DNA from: an uncultured Nitrospirales bacterium
GTDB taxonomy: Bacteria > Nitrospirota > Nitrospiria > Nitrospirales > UBA8639
Reading direction: 5' to 3'
Assembly (NCBI GenBank): GCA_958295805.1
Contig: OY282373.1
Coordinates: 1,087,001-1,151,000, forward strand
DNA: 64,000 nucleotides
Below are positions 1-8,263 of this stretch, one piece after another. How positions within the stretch are numbered: the stretch's first letter is position 1; each line of letters opens with the position of its first letter. The position numbers were made by a program, and so were the translations under genes. The notes below the pieces were generated by a model. The model was not told where the DNA came from. It did no database searches and saw nothing but the letters and a program-made list of their open reading frames with translations.

Positions 1-93
1 GTCCCAAGGAATTTTCGCGTCCTCGCACCCCGCGAGGCCGATCGCGCTGGCCAGACACACTGCAATCAGCCTTTGCCAATGACCATTCGGCAT
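1..93 (-). CDS. Lipoprotein of unknown function, N-terminal part only
   Basis: Reading leftwards from the ATG at 93-91 gives 31 codons that run off the window edge. The peptide has a positively charged start, a hydrophobic stretch and a lipobox ending LAGC at residues 20-23, so the mature protein should be a lipid-anchored envelope protein with Cys23 as the acylated residue. An AAAAGGTG-type ribosome site lies just upstream of the ATG. The functional part lies outside the window, so no role can be assigned. It is transcribed in the same direction as the radical SAM gene behind it, across a gap of about 140 bases. Confidence 0.7.
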   Translation of the reverse strand, partial: MPNGHWQRLIAVCLASAIGLAGCEDAKIPWD

Positions 94-236
94 TTCAACA
101 CCTTTTGTTTGTTCGATGGAATGGAATTGCGTTTGGATGGTATCCCGCGGGGAACGACCTCGCTTTCCGTTGATTGTAACGACGGGAATATCTTTTGCCA
201 ACCGGAAAAAAGCGCACGATTCAAGGTGCGGGGGAT

Positions 237-1268
237 TTAGTCATCTGTCGACGAAAACAGAGTGAGTTGCGCGGCCGGTGGTCTGATGAAGGTTGAGGGA
301 ATGGGTTCGTCTTGATCGAATCGCTGAAAGCCTTCTTTGCGAAAGGACAAATCAAATAATTGTTTGATGGCCTGCCACGATGAACCCCGTCCCCGGTGGC
401 GCGCAAAAAATCGTTTTTCTTCCAGCGTGCCGCCTCTGGTTTCTTTCAGTCGGTTGGTGATTTTCTTGATTCGGTGAGGAAAGGCTTCCGCCATGCGTTC
501 CAGGAACACGGGTTGCACGTTGTCGTTGAGCCGTAAGAGCGTATAGGTCGCGTAGGTGGCTCCGGCTTGTCTCGCGTGGTGAAGAATGCGTGGGATATCC
601 TGTTCATTCAATCCTGGGATCACGGGGCCGATCAGGACGGCGGTCGGAACGCCGGCGGCAGAGAGGGCGGCCATCGCTTCCAAGCGTCTGGTAATGGAGG
701 GCGTCTGCGGTTCAACCTTTCGCGCGACCTCGTTGTCGGCAAAGGGAATGCTGAAGGAGACCCGAATCCACGCCCGTTCGTTGAGACGTTGCAGAAGATC
801 GAGATCCCGTTGAATGAGTGCGGCTTTGGTAATGACGGCGACGGGGTTCCGAAATTCGGCACACACGGTTAAGCAGGCTCGCGTGAGTTCATACGTGGCT
901 TCCAGCGGTTGATAACAGTCGGTGTTGCCGGAGAAGACGACGAGTTCACCTTTCCATGATGGTTTCAAAAACGCCGTGCGCAACGCGTCCGCGGCATTGG
1001 GTTTCACGATGAGTTTGGATTCGAAATCCGTCCCCGCGCCAAATCCCCAATATTGGTGAGTCGGTCGGGCATAGCAATAGGCGCAGGCGTGAAAGCATCC
1101 GCGATACGGATTCACGCTCCACCGAAAGGGAAGATCGGGGCTGTCGTTTCGACTCAGGACGGCACCCGTGTGCTCCTCAAAGACTTGCGTCGTCACGTGT
1201 GGCGCCGGTTCGAGGAATTCCCGGTGGGCTGATTCAAAGGGATTCGGTGGATTGGAGATCGGTTTCAC
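237..1268 (-). CDS. PA0069-family radical SAM protein
   Basis: The 343-residue product begins with GTG at 1268; an in-frame stop lies one codon further upstream, so no longer start exists. The N-terminal SNPPNPF segment is typical of the PA0069/Rv2578c-like branch of radical SAM proteins, which is related to spore photoproduct lyase SplB. The 4Fe-4S cluster motif CX3CX2C is Cys58, Cys62 and Cys65, within an HACAYCYARPTH context. This family cleaves S-adenosylmethionine to start radical chemistry, but its substrate is not known. Length is normal for the family. Family membership is secure; the reaction cannot be inferred from the neighbours. Confidence 0.9.
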   Translation of the reverse strand: MKPISNPPNPFESAHREFLEPAPHVTTQVFEEHTGAVLSRNDSPDLPFRWSVNPYRGCFHACAYCYARPTHQYWGFGAGTDFESKLIVKPNAADALRTAFLKPSWKGELVVFSGNTDCYQPLEATYELTRACLTVCAEFRNPVAVITKAALIQRDLDLLQRLNERAWIRVSFSIPFADNEVARKVEPQTPSITRRLEAMAALSAAGVPTAVLIGPVIPGLNEQDIPRILHHARQAGATYATYTLLRLNDNVQPVFLERMAEAFPHRIKKITNRLKETRGGTLEEKRFFARHRGRGSSWQAIKQLFDLSFRKEGFQRFDQDEPIPSTFIRPPAAQLTLFSSTDD

Positions 1269-1518
1269 GGATCAATCCGGCGGTGGTAAACGTGGAACGC
1301 GTGACGGCGCCTGATGGTGAGCCGATACCTGCGTGCGCAAAAGCTGGAGATGCTTCGTGCGTTTCGATTCCAGCGACCATCTCGTACCCTAGGCGTTCTT
1401 GATCCGAGAAACAACCCCCGTGGGACTCGTTTGCCTTGCTTGTCCCGTCCCGAGCATTGCAGTAGACTTGACGCTGACGATACAGATGCGGTTTTCCTGA
1501 CGATCGTTGTCGTTGATT

Positions 1519-1595
1519 GCCCCCGTAGCTCAGTTGGATAGAGCAACGGTTTCCTAAACCGCAGGTCGGACGTTCAAATCGTCTCGGGGGCACCA
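1519..1595 (+). tRNA. tRNA-Arg (anticodon CCU)
   Basis: A complete cloverleaf is visible: a 7-bp acceptor stem GCCCCCG/CGGGGGC, D-arm GCTC/GAGC, an anticodon loop TTCCTAA with U33 and A37 around CCU, T-arm GGACG/CGTCT with TTCAAAT loop, and an encoded CCA at 1593-1595. The outer pair of the anticodon stem is an A-C mismatch. It reads the rare arginine codon AGG. It sits 32 bases upstream of a chimeric surface gene, so its 3' end may mark an insertion boundary. I did not find a second copy of its 3' end in the window. Confidence 0.95.
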
Positions 1596-1627
1596 ATTTT
1601 TGATCGTTGCATAAATGGAGGTCCCTT

Positions 1628-4546
1628 ATGGGATACGTTCTTGCAGAAATCGAATTACGGAACTCAAGACAGCCGGATTTGGCTTCCGTGAAAGTGAACG
1701 CGTTGGCCGACGCTGGTGCATTGCCCATGCCGTGGTGCTGGTACGAAGCATCGCGCGAAAATCGCTGCAAGCCGTCCCGCTCGACTCGGCTGGCCAATAT
1801 CGCCAAGGTCGCTGCCGCGGTCACGCTGACCGCGTTGGCTTGTCTTCCCGCCCGGTCCGCGGGCGCGGAAACGGGCTCGATGCCAGTCTGCGCGGACGAA
1901 GTCCTCAAGGTCGGCTTCTTTGCCAACTACGTGCCCGTCAGCTACAGTGAGAATAGCGACGCTCCGACAAACTCTCGCGCGTACAACACGCACCGCGGGT
2001 ACGAGGCGGACTTATTGACCGCGCTGGAGGACCTTGACGGCGCCGGCTTGTCTTTTTCCCGCCGAGGGATCCCGGACTTCCCGGGCATCTGGTTGCTGGC
2101 CGCGACGCCGCAGTATGACCTCATCGGTGGCGGAATCACCATTCGCGATGCCCGGACGCGAGACGCTGGAGGGTCTACCGTTATCGCCTTCACGTCGGGG
2201 CACGTCGGGTTTCGCCAGTCGCTGCTGGTCCGCAGTGAGGACGCAACGCGCATCACCACACACGCCGATCTGACTCAGGACGACCGTGTGAGCGTTCTCC
2301 GGGGCACGACTGGGGAACTCCGTCTGCTGGAGTTGACGGGCATCATCGACAAGCGCGGCGTGCTGGTTGCTGGCGCACGAGTTGAGACAGCGATGGAAGT
2401 GGTGATCGCCGATGGCACCACGAGCTATACCATCGGGATTGGCGCTGAGACCTCACCGGCACTCACTGGCCGGGAACTGATTACCCCGCCGGCGCCCTTG
2501 CCGCAGGTGGTCTACCACCTAAATGAAACCAAGCAACTTCAGTCCCTGCGTGATCGCGGGGTAACGGCGGTGGCGAGGGGAGAAATCGGCAACACGGACG
2601 CCAGTATCAAGTCCGGCGGCACCTTGGTCGTCACGGCTTTGGATCCGGAAGTCGAGCGTGGCGGTTTTGCACTGGACGTGAAAGACCGCGCGCTGCTGGC
2701 GTGCTTGAATACCCATGTTGATCGGCTCACGGACTCCGGGCGAATCGGCTACGCCGCGTGGGCGGCGAATCCGCGTGTCTTTCTGGCGCGCGCGGCAAAG
2801 CTGAACGCGGAACGGACTGCTGCTCGCGCTCGGACGGCGGCGACGCGCGGCCGGGCCATGAAGTTCGCGCTGGCCGGCTTCGGGCGCACGCTGGCGGCGG
2901 ACTCGGTGGACGTGATCGGCACGCGGTTTCGTCTCCCCGCTGGCGGCGGAACGCAGGCCACACTGGGCGGGCAGGCGTTGAACCTACACGGCGGACGTGG
3001 CTGGCGTGCCTTAGGCGGCGTCGCGCTGCAGATGGCTGGGGTACTGGGAGTGGATACGTCGTCCATAGCTGGTGGCTGGCGCGCGCTTGCCAAGCGTGTC
3101 AACACTCCGTGGGAAGCGCGTGAAGACGTCGCTGCCAACCCGTGGGGGACGCTCAAAACGGGGCAGGATGGGGCCGTGGAGGATGGTCGGGACGCGCCGC
3201 GGGCAGCAGGGTATGACCCGGCTGTTTCCAGTCATGGAGCGTGGGCCGAGCGTCACCGCGAAATTCGTGGTGACTCGTGGCGCGATCTGGCGGGCGACGT
3301 CTTCCCCGGCAGGGAACACGCGGGCTGGCGCCAGCCGGTGAACTTCCGCCGCGTCTCGGCTAAGCAGGTGCTGTCGCAGAGTTCCTTCAGCCTGCCGTTA
3401 GGACAGAAAGACGCTACGGACGCTGGGGCGTGGACCCTGTGGGGGCGGGGCAACGCCAGCGGATTTTCAGGAAAACCCAAAGCTGACTTCGGGATGGACG
3501 GCGACGTCTTCTCCGGTTACCTGGGATTGGACTATCGCCCGCGCAGGAACGTGCTGTTGGGGCTGGCCGTTTCGCACGCCGCGGGCACGGTCGATTACGA
3601 AACCGGTCCCGGTGAGAGGGGCCGGATCGATACCGAACTGACCAGCGTGATGCCGTACGCGCATTGGACGGTGCGGCCGGGTCTGGGCGTGTGGGGCCTG
3701 TTAGGCGCGGGCTGGGGCGATGCGGAGTTGACGGACCCGGATGGCGAGGTGAACACCGACATTCACGTGCTGATGGTGGCCGGTGGCGCGCGCCAAAAGG
3801 TCGCCAAGCTGTACGGCGTTGATCTGGCCGTCAAGACCGACGCGTTCCTGGTTGCGCTGGAATCGGATGCCAAGACCGATCTGATCAACGAAGCGAAGGC
3901 AGAGGCTGAGCGGGTCCGCCTGATGCTGGAAGGGCGCTCTGAGTGGGCGATATCGGAACACGCACGGCTTGTGCCGAGCCTGGAACTCGGCGGACGGTGG
4001 GACGCGGGCAGTGCGGAGACGGGCGTCGGCGCAGAGTTGGCCGGTGGCGTCGCGTACACGCATACGAAGCTGGGGCTTGGGATCGAAGCGCGCGGGCGCT
4101 ATCTGCTGGCGCACGAGAAGGATGACTTCGAGGATTGGGGCGCGAGCCTGATGCTGCGGATCGACCCGGCCGTGCCGGAGCACGGGTTGTGGCTGACGTT
4201 GGCCCCGGTATGGGGTCGCTCCACGGCCGCCGATGCCTCCAGCATGTGGGATGGTGAACGAGCTATCCGCGCGAGTCGCGGTTTCGATATGGAAACGGGC
4301 CGTGGATGGGGGCCCGAGCAGATGGACGTGGAGATCGGCTACGGTCTGGCGACGCACGAAGGTAAGGGTCTGATGACCTCATACGGCGGCGTCTCGCTGA
4401 CGCAGGCTGGCGCGAGCGGCTACTGGTTGGGCGAGCGCGTGGTCCTGAGCGAGGCAATCGCCCTGAGCGTCGAGACCCAGCGACGGGAGCGCGTCGACGG
4501 CGCCGCCGAGCACGGCGCCACGTTGCGCGGACACGTGTATTGGTGA
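1628..4546 (+). CDS. Surface protein: solute-binding-like domain plus autotransporter barrel
   Basis: A GGAGG at about 1617 sits at good distance from ATG 1628, which I prefer to the TTG at 1607; the product is 972 residues. Residues 1-32 resemble the start of clan AA (retropepsin-like) aspartic proteases, with the DTG triad changed to DAG. A hydrophobic export segment follows at about 55-75. Residues about 85-385 resemble family 3 solute-binding proteins of ABC transporters (VGFFANYVPVSYS, GYEADLL, YDLIGGGITI). A low-complexity linker follows, then about 370 residues of autotransporter beta-barrel ending GHVYW, with the usual terminal aromatic. It should be displayed on the outer membrane with the binding-like domain as passenger. 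The odd fusion with a protease remnant at the front may impair export; a second start at 1727 is possible. Confidence 0.8.
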   Translation: MGYVLAEIELRNSRQPDLASVKVNALADAGALPMPWCWYEASRENRCKPSRSTRLANIAKVAAAVTLTALACLPARSAGAETGSMPVCADEVLKVGFFANYVPVSYSENSDAPTNSRAYNTHRGYEADLLTALEDLDGAGLSFSRRGIPDFPGIWLLAATPQYDLIGGGITIRDARTRDAGGSTVIAFTSGHVGFRQSLLVRSEDATRITTHADLTQDDRVSVLRGTTGELRLLELTGIIDKRGVLVAGARVETAMEVVIADGTTSYTIGIGAETSPALTGRELITPPAPLPQVVYHLNETKQLQSLRDRGVTAVARGEIGNTDASIKSGGTLVVTALDPEVERGGFALDVKDRALLACLNTHVDRLTDSGRIGYAAWAANPRVFLARAAKLNAERTAARARTAATRGRAMKFALAGFGRTLAADSVDVIGTRFRLPAGGGTQATLGGQALNLHGGRGWRALGGVALQMAGVLGVDTSSIAGGWRALAKRVNTPWEAREDVAANPWGTLKTGQDGAVEDGRDAPRAAGYDPAVSSHGAWAERHREIRGDSWRDLAGDVFPGREHAGWRQPVNFRRVSAKQVLSQSSFSLPLGQKDATDAGAWTLWGRGNASGFSGKPKADFGMDGDVFSGYLGLDYRPRRNVLLGLAVSHAAGTVDYETGPGERGRIDTELTSVMPYAHWTVRPGLGVWGLLGAGWGDAELTDPDGEVNTDIHVLMVAGGARQKVAKLYGVDLAVKTDAFLVALESDAKTDLINEAKAEAERVRLMLEGRSEWAISEHARLVPSLELGGRWDAGSAETGVGAELAGGVAYTHTKLGLGIEARGRYLLAHEKDDFEDWGASLMLRIDPAVPEHGLWLTLAPVWGRSTAADASSMWDGERAIRASRGFDMETGRGWGPEQMDVEIGYGLATHEGKGLMTSYGGVSLTQAGASGYWLGERVVLSEAIALSVETQRRERVDGAAEHGATLRGHVYW

Positions 4547-4768
4547 GCCGTGGCTCTATTGCTCACCGCGGCTGAGTCAGACGCCGTCGTCAATCCCAGT
4601 CGGAGAGAAGTCACCGTCGATCCCGCCGGCCCGAATCTTCCTCATGCCCGGGTTCAACCACTGACAAGTCGTTTCCGTTGATTGCGCGGAGGGCTTCTTC
4701 GTGGATGTGGTATTGGGGCGGCAGCCTCTTGCGTCGCAAACGGGAAGAGAAACGTTCTTCTTGTGAGA
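4547..4768. other. Spacer between convergent genes
   Basis: About 220 bases between the autotransporter gene and the convergent cupredoxin-like gene. I see no coding potential and no clear terminator hairpin followed by a T-run. Confidence 0.5.
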
Positions 4769-5680
4769 TCAGGGAGTCTGTACCTGATGGGTGGGCTGAA
4801 TGTTGATTCGTTCGCCGAAGGTGTCCAGGGTGCCGATCCCGAAGTGGGGATGGTCAACCATGGTGGTGTGGGCCATGCGGCGATCCATGGCGTTTTCAAA
4901 TTCAAACCGGACGTGGAGGGTATCGTCTGCAAGTACCACGGCCTTCACGTCAAGAATGCCTCCCATGCCCGGGTGCCAGGCAATGAGGGTGTAGACGCCC
5001 TCTGGAACGTCGGAGATGGTGAAACGGCCCTGGGCATCGGTGACGGCATAATAGGGATTCGTCACGGCGATGCCCCACGTCTGCATGAATTCGTGGAATC
5101 CGCATTCCAGGTAAAAAACGCGTCGCCCCTTTGTCAATGAAATGGTATCGACGAGTGGGTCGCCCGGGAGGTGATGATGATCCCCGTCGTCGCTTCTGGA
5201 GTGATAGGGATTCATGCGAAGCGGGCGATGAAACATGACCGCCGATTCAAAGGGAGCGACTTCGTACACCTGGATGTCGTGGAGAATGGGGTCCATGTTC
5301 ACGATGTGGACGTTCTGATGGTTCCGCACGGCCATGACCGGTGGCGTGAGCGTACAGTCTCGGGCTTCTATGGTAGGGGAGGCGGCGGGAAATGCTTTTC
5401 CCCGGTCAACGCCCTCCAACATGACGACGACGTTCTGGAGTCCTCCGTCAGGAGCAACGTGAAACTGATCGACGAGTCGCCAAGCGGTGCCGGTGGAAAT
5501 CCGTCCGCAAAAGACAGGTTCAGGGTAGGTAATAAGATTAAAGGCTTTCGGAGGAGGCGTGGGGCCTTTCACCGTGACCTTGCCGGTAACGTGTCCGCCG
5601 TGGGTGACCGGCTGTTCGGTGTAGGCCCAGATCGGAGCAGTCAGAAGGAACGTGATGGCGACGATCAGGGCACTTCTCAT
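4769..5680 (-). CDS. Periplasmic cupredoxin-like protein with carboxypeptidase-regulatory-like domain
   Basis: The 303-residue product has a signal peptide (residues 1-19, ending IWA). The middle part carries a candidate type I copper site: His134 in DPILHDI, then Cys193, His196 and Met199 in ECGFHEFM, matching the His-Cys-His-Met order of plastocyanin-like folds. Immediately after comes YYAVTDAQGRFTISDVPEG (209-228), the beginning of a carboxypeptidase regulatory-like beta-sandwich, a pairing seen in many environmental Gram-negative bacteria. A His/Asp-rich loop (DDGDHHH, 164-170) could bind metal. The probable role is periplasmic electron transfer or copper handling; no redox partner is encoded nearby. 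Known proteins of this type are usually annotated only by domain. Confidence 0.8.
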   Translation of the reverse strand: MRSALIVAITFLLTAPIWAYTEQPVTHGGHVTGKVTVKGPTPPPKAFNLITYPEPVFCGRISTGTAWRLVDQFHVAPDGGLQNVVVMLEGVDRGKAFPAASPTIEARDCTLTPPVMAVRNHQNVHIVNMDPILHDIQVYEVAPFESAVMFHRPLRMNPYHSRSDDGDHHHLPGDPLVDTISLTKGRRVFYLECGFHEFMQTWGIAVTNPYYAVTDAQGRFTISDVPEGVYTLIAWHPGMGGILDVKAVVLADDTLHVRFEFENAMDRRMAHTTMVDHPHFGIGTLDTFGERINIQPTHQVQTP

Positions 5681-5733
5681 GTTCGTCGGGAGTCATCGGG
5701 GCCACGACCTCAGGGGTTGGCGCGAAATGGCCG

Positions 5734-6228
5734 TTATTTGACGCCGACCCCTAACGAATCCTTTTTTGGTCGTCCCTGTTTCGGTCCCGTCCGGACCCGG
5801 GTATTCAAGGTCGTGTCGTCGGTCAAGTAGAAGAATTGATCGTCCACCGACAATTTGTCCGACCAGGACCGGCACGCGTCACACATCCGGATTTTCCGTC
5901 GATCAGGACTCCAGAACCGCTTTTCGCAATGACAGGCTTTCCCGCACAGACAATTCACCCACCCTGCATAGGGAGATTGTTCGGGTTCAGGGTGATCGAC
6001 CAGTTCACGCGCTTTTTCAACCGCACGTGCCCACGATCCCCAATGCCGCACAAAAAATTGAACCGAGTACGCCTTCTCTTCCGCGAGATCATATTCCAAC
6101 TGGGTCAGGTGCGAGCGGCCTTCCTCCCCCATGAATCGCGCCAATTCCTGCAAGGCTTTGTGCCGTTTCCAGGCACTGAGTGGTTCCAGTGAGCCTCGGC
6201 TTCCACCACCGGTTTTACTTTTTCCCAT
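5734..6228 (-). CDS. HNH-repeat-like, zinc-cluster protein of unknown function
   Basis: The 164-residue product has two parts. Residues about 20-75 resemble a homing-endonuclease-associated (HNH_repeat) helical motif: an ALQELARFMGEEG helix, a tyrosine segment, then RHWGSWARAVEKA, which fits the FGSWxxAxxxA signature. The second half has a dense cysteine/histidine cluster (CLCGKACHCEK, then CDAC) likely to bind zinc. No nuclease HNH motif is visible, so it is more likely DNA-binding than cutting. The C-terminus is basic (GPKQGRPKKDS). The gene is oriented with the cupredoxin-like gene and lies 53 bases upstream of it. The function is unknown; the HNH_repeat match is by eye. Confidence 0.65.
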   Translation of the reverse strand: MGKSKTGGGSRGSLEPLSAWKRHKALQELARFMGEEGRSHLTQLEYDLAEEKAYSVQFFVRHWGSWARAVEKARELVDHPEPEQSPYAGWVNCLCGKACHCEKRFWSPDRRKIRMCDACRSWSDKLSVDDQFFYLTDDTTLNTRVRTGPKQGRPKKDSLGVGVK

Positions 6229-6766
6229 TGTCTAACCCCTTACCTGCTATAAGCCGGATACGATTCAAAGTACGATTCAAACGTGTTGAAGGTGTCGGGA
6301 GACTACCTTTTGTTACCATGTGGATGGGTCCTCGCAACGAGGCGTGCTTCCCACTGGAAAAAGAGAAAAAGCACATCCACGAACCATTTCCATGGGCCAA
6401 CGGTACCCTTCCGCGCTGTTTTGATGAGTGATTGAGCAGGAATGGGTGTCGTATGACACCTGTGTTCCTGTATCAACGCCGACGGCTACACTTAATCAGA
6501 CGTATTATAAACATATTTGCATAAAAAGGTAAGCCCAACCCACAGAAAACAGACCTGACGACGTAAATCATAGTAGAATAGCATAATTTTTTTGATAAAT
6601 AAAGATAGAGAAGATTTTCTTGAGGCCTGAAACGGCCTTCCAAAAGGGCCTTCCAGAAGGTCATTGAATCTCGACGGAGTGCTGGTGTAACGTCAGACTT
6701 TTTATCCGGGGCGGTACACGCTGGTTGAAGGGAGAGACGAACGTCTTACAGGAAGGGAAGGGCTTG
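6229..6766. other. AT-rich intergenic region between divergent genes
   Basis: About 540 bases that should hold promoters for the genes on both sides. Near 6257-6281 the 11-base word TACGATTCAAA occurs twice in direct repeat, a possible operator for the minus-strand gene. The stretch 6480-6620 is much richer in A and T than its surroundings. Near 6625-6660 several GGCCTT/AAGGCC words could fold. I could not place a convincing -35/-10 pair, and the short ORFs here look random. Confidence 0.45.
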
Positions 6767-8263
6767 GTGGCTTATATGGGTAGTTCCATTGATAAAGAAG
6801 AATTTTCTCAAGCGGATTACACGCTCTTTGCAGAGCGTCTTCAGCAAAGTTTAGTGGTGCTTCAGGACTTGCTGAATCGTCCCGGGTTTGGAGACGGCCC
6901 CAAGACCCTGGGGGCTGAAATGGAATTGTCCATCGTGGATCAGGAAGGATGTGCCTACCCCATTAATCGATCCGTACTGGCCGGGAATCTGGATGCCTCC
7001 TTTCAGTTGGAATTGAATCGATTCAACCTTGAGTACAATACGTCACCGGTGTCTCTGGCCGGGACGCCCTTCAGTCAGATGGAATCCGAGTTGACTCAGG
7101 CCCTTCACACGCTCAATCAATTAGCGGGGGCTCAAGGCGGGCGGGTGGTGCCGATCGGCATACTTCCGACCTTGACTGAAGCGGATTTGCAAGCCACGGC
7201 CCTGACCGACCACCCTCGGTATCGTGCCCTGTCCGCGGCACTGCGCACCTTGCGTCATCAGCCGTTTCAAGTGTGCATTGATGGTCCGGACCCCCTCAAG
7301 ATGACCTGGGACGACGTCACCTTGGAAGGGGCCAACACCTCCTTTCAGGTTCATCTGCGAGTGCCGCCGTCTGAGTTTGCCGCCGTGTATAACGCCGCTC
7401 AGCTTGTCAGTCCCGTGGCCGTGGCCGTGTGTGCGAATTCTCCTTTGTTTCTGGGCCACCGCTTGTGGGATGAAACGCGAGTGGCGCTGTTTAAGCAGTC
7501 CATTGATACCCGGCTGCCTTCCGATGGTGACTGGCGTCTGCCGGCGCGGGTGTCCTATGGATTGGGGTGGGTGCGCCAAGGGGCCTATGAACTCTTTGCC
7601 GAAGCCGTCGGGATTTTTCCCCCGTTGCTGCCCGTCTCGAGTGCGCACCCGCCACTGGAACGCCATCAACGGGGAACCTTGCCCTCGTTGGATGAGTTAC
7701 GGTTGCATCAAGGCACCGTCTGGCGATGGAATCGTCCCGTGTATGATCCCAAACACGGCGGTCACCTGCGCGTTGAACTGCGATCGTTACCTTCGGGACC
7801 CACGCCCTTGGACATGGCCGCGAATACCGCGTTTCTGGTCGGCATGATTCAAGCCTTCTCATCGGAAGTGGATCGTCTGCTTCCCGTCTTTCCTTTTGAG
7901 TATACGCATCGCAATTTTTACCGGGGGGCTCAATTCGGCCTTGACGCGGTGCTGTTGTGGCCCGTCACCCGGTACCCTTCACCACGGGAAATACCCGTCC
8001 GTGACCTGGCCATGGACCTGTTGCCGCTGGCCGAGCAAGGATTGTCGCAATTAGGGGTTGATGCTCAAGAAAGCAAACGGATGTTGGACGTTATTCGGGT
8101 CCGTATTCAACGAGGCCGGACGGGAGCCCGGTGGCAGTCCCAAACGCTGGAGCACCTGGAACAACGCTCCCCGCGCCGGCAGGCGGTTGTCGCCTTGCTG
8201 AACCGGTACGTGGAACAATTGGATCAAGGCAACCCCGTTGGAGAATGGACGGTGCCGAATTGA
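6767..8263 (+). CDS. Glutamate-cysteine ligase-like (GCS2-type) enzyme
   Basis: This is a member of the carboxylate-amine ligase family related to GCS2 and YbdK, about 498 residues. The purine-rich run at 6750-6761 favours GTG 6767; TTG 6725 and ATG 6776 are alternatives. The family signature is seen in TLGAEMELSIVD near the N-terminus, followed by the EYNTSPVSLAG segment and, later, ANTSFQVHLRV and HLRVELRSLPSGPT. These enzymes make an amide bond between glutamate and an amine with ATP, but the acceptor here is unknown; it need not be cysteine. The next gene overlaps its end by 19 bases and encodes a hydrolase of the deacylase family, suggesting that the two act on the same gamma-glutamyl or acyl-amino-acid metabolite. 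Confidence 0.8.
   Translation: MAYMGSSIDKEEFSQADYTLFAERLQQSLVVLQDLLNRPGFGDGPKTLGAEMELSIVDQEGCAYPINRSVLAGNLDASFQLELNRFNLEYNTSPVSLAGTPFSQMESELTQALHTLNQLAGAQGGRVVPIGILPTLTEADLQATALTDHPRYRALSAALRTLRHQPFQVCIDGPDPLKMTWDDVTLEGANTSFQVHLRVPPSEFAAVYNAAQLVSPVAVAVCANSPLFLGHRLWDETRVALFKQSIDTRLPSDGDWRLPARVSYGLGWVRQGAYELFAEAVGIFPPLLPVSSAHPPLERHQRGTLPSLDELRLHQGTVWRWNRPVYDPKHGGHLRVELRSLPSGPTPLDMAANTAFLVGMIQAFSSEVDRLLPVFPFEYTHRNFYRGAQFGLDAVLLWPVTRYPSPREIPVRDLAMDLLPLAEQGLSQLGVDAQESKRMLDVIRVRIQRGRTGARWQSQTLEHLEQRSPRRQAVVALLNRYVEQLDQGNPVGEWTVPN

Noticed and set aside
1234-1926. Minus-strand frame of 230 codons covering the tRNA
   Set aside because: It runs through a tRNA and into the 5' end of the surface gene; no conserved features.
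1519-4546. Prophage or integrative island bounded by att sites at tRNA-Arg
   Set aside because: No integrase gene and no second copy of the tRNA 3' end were seen in the window.
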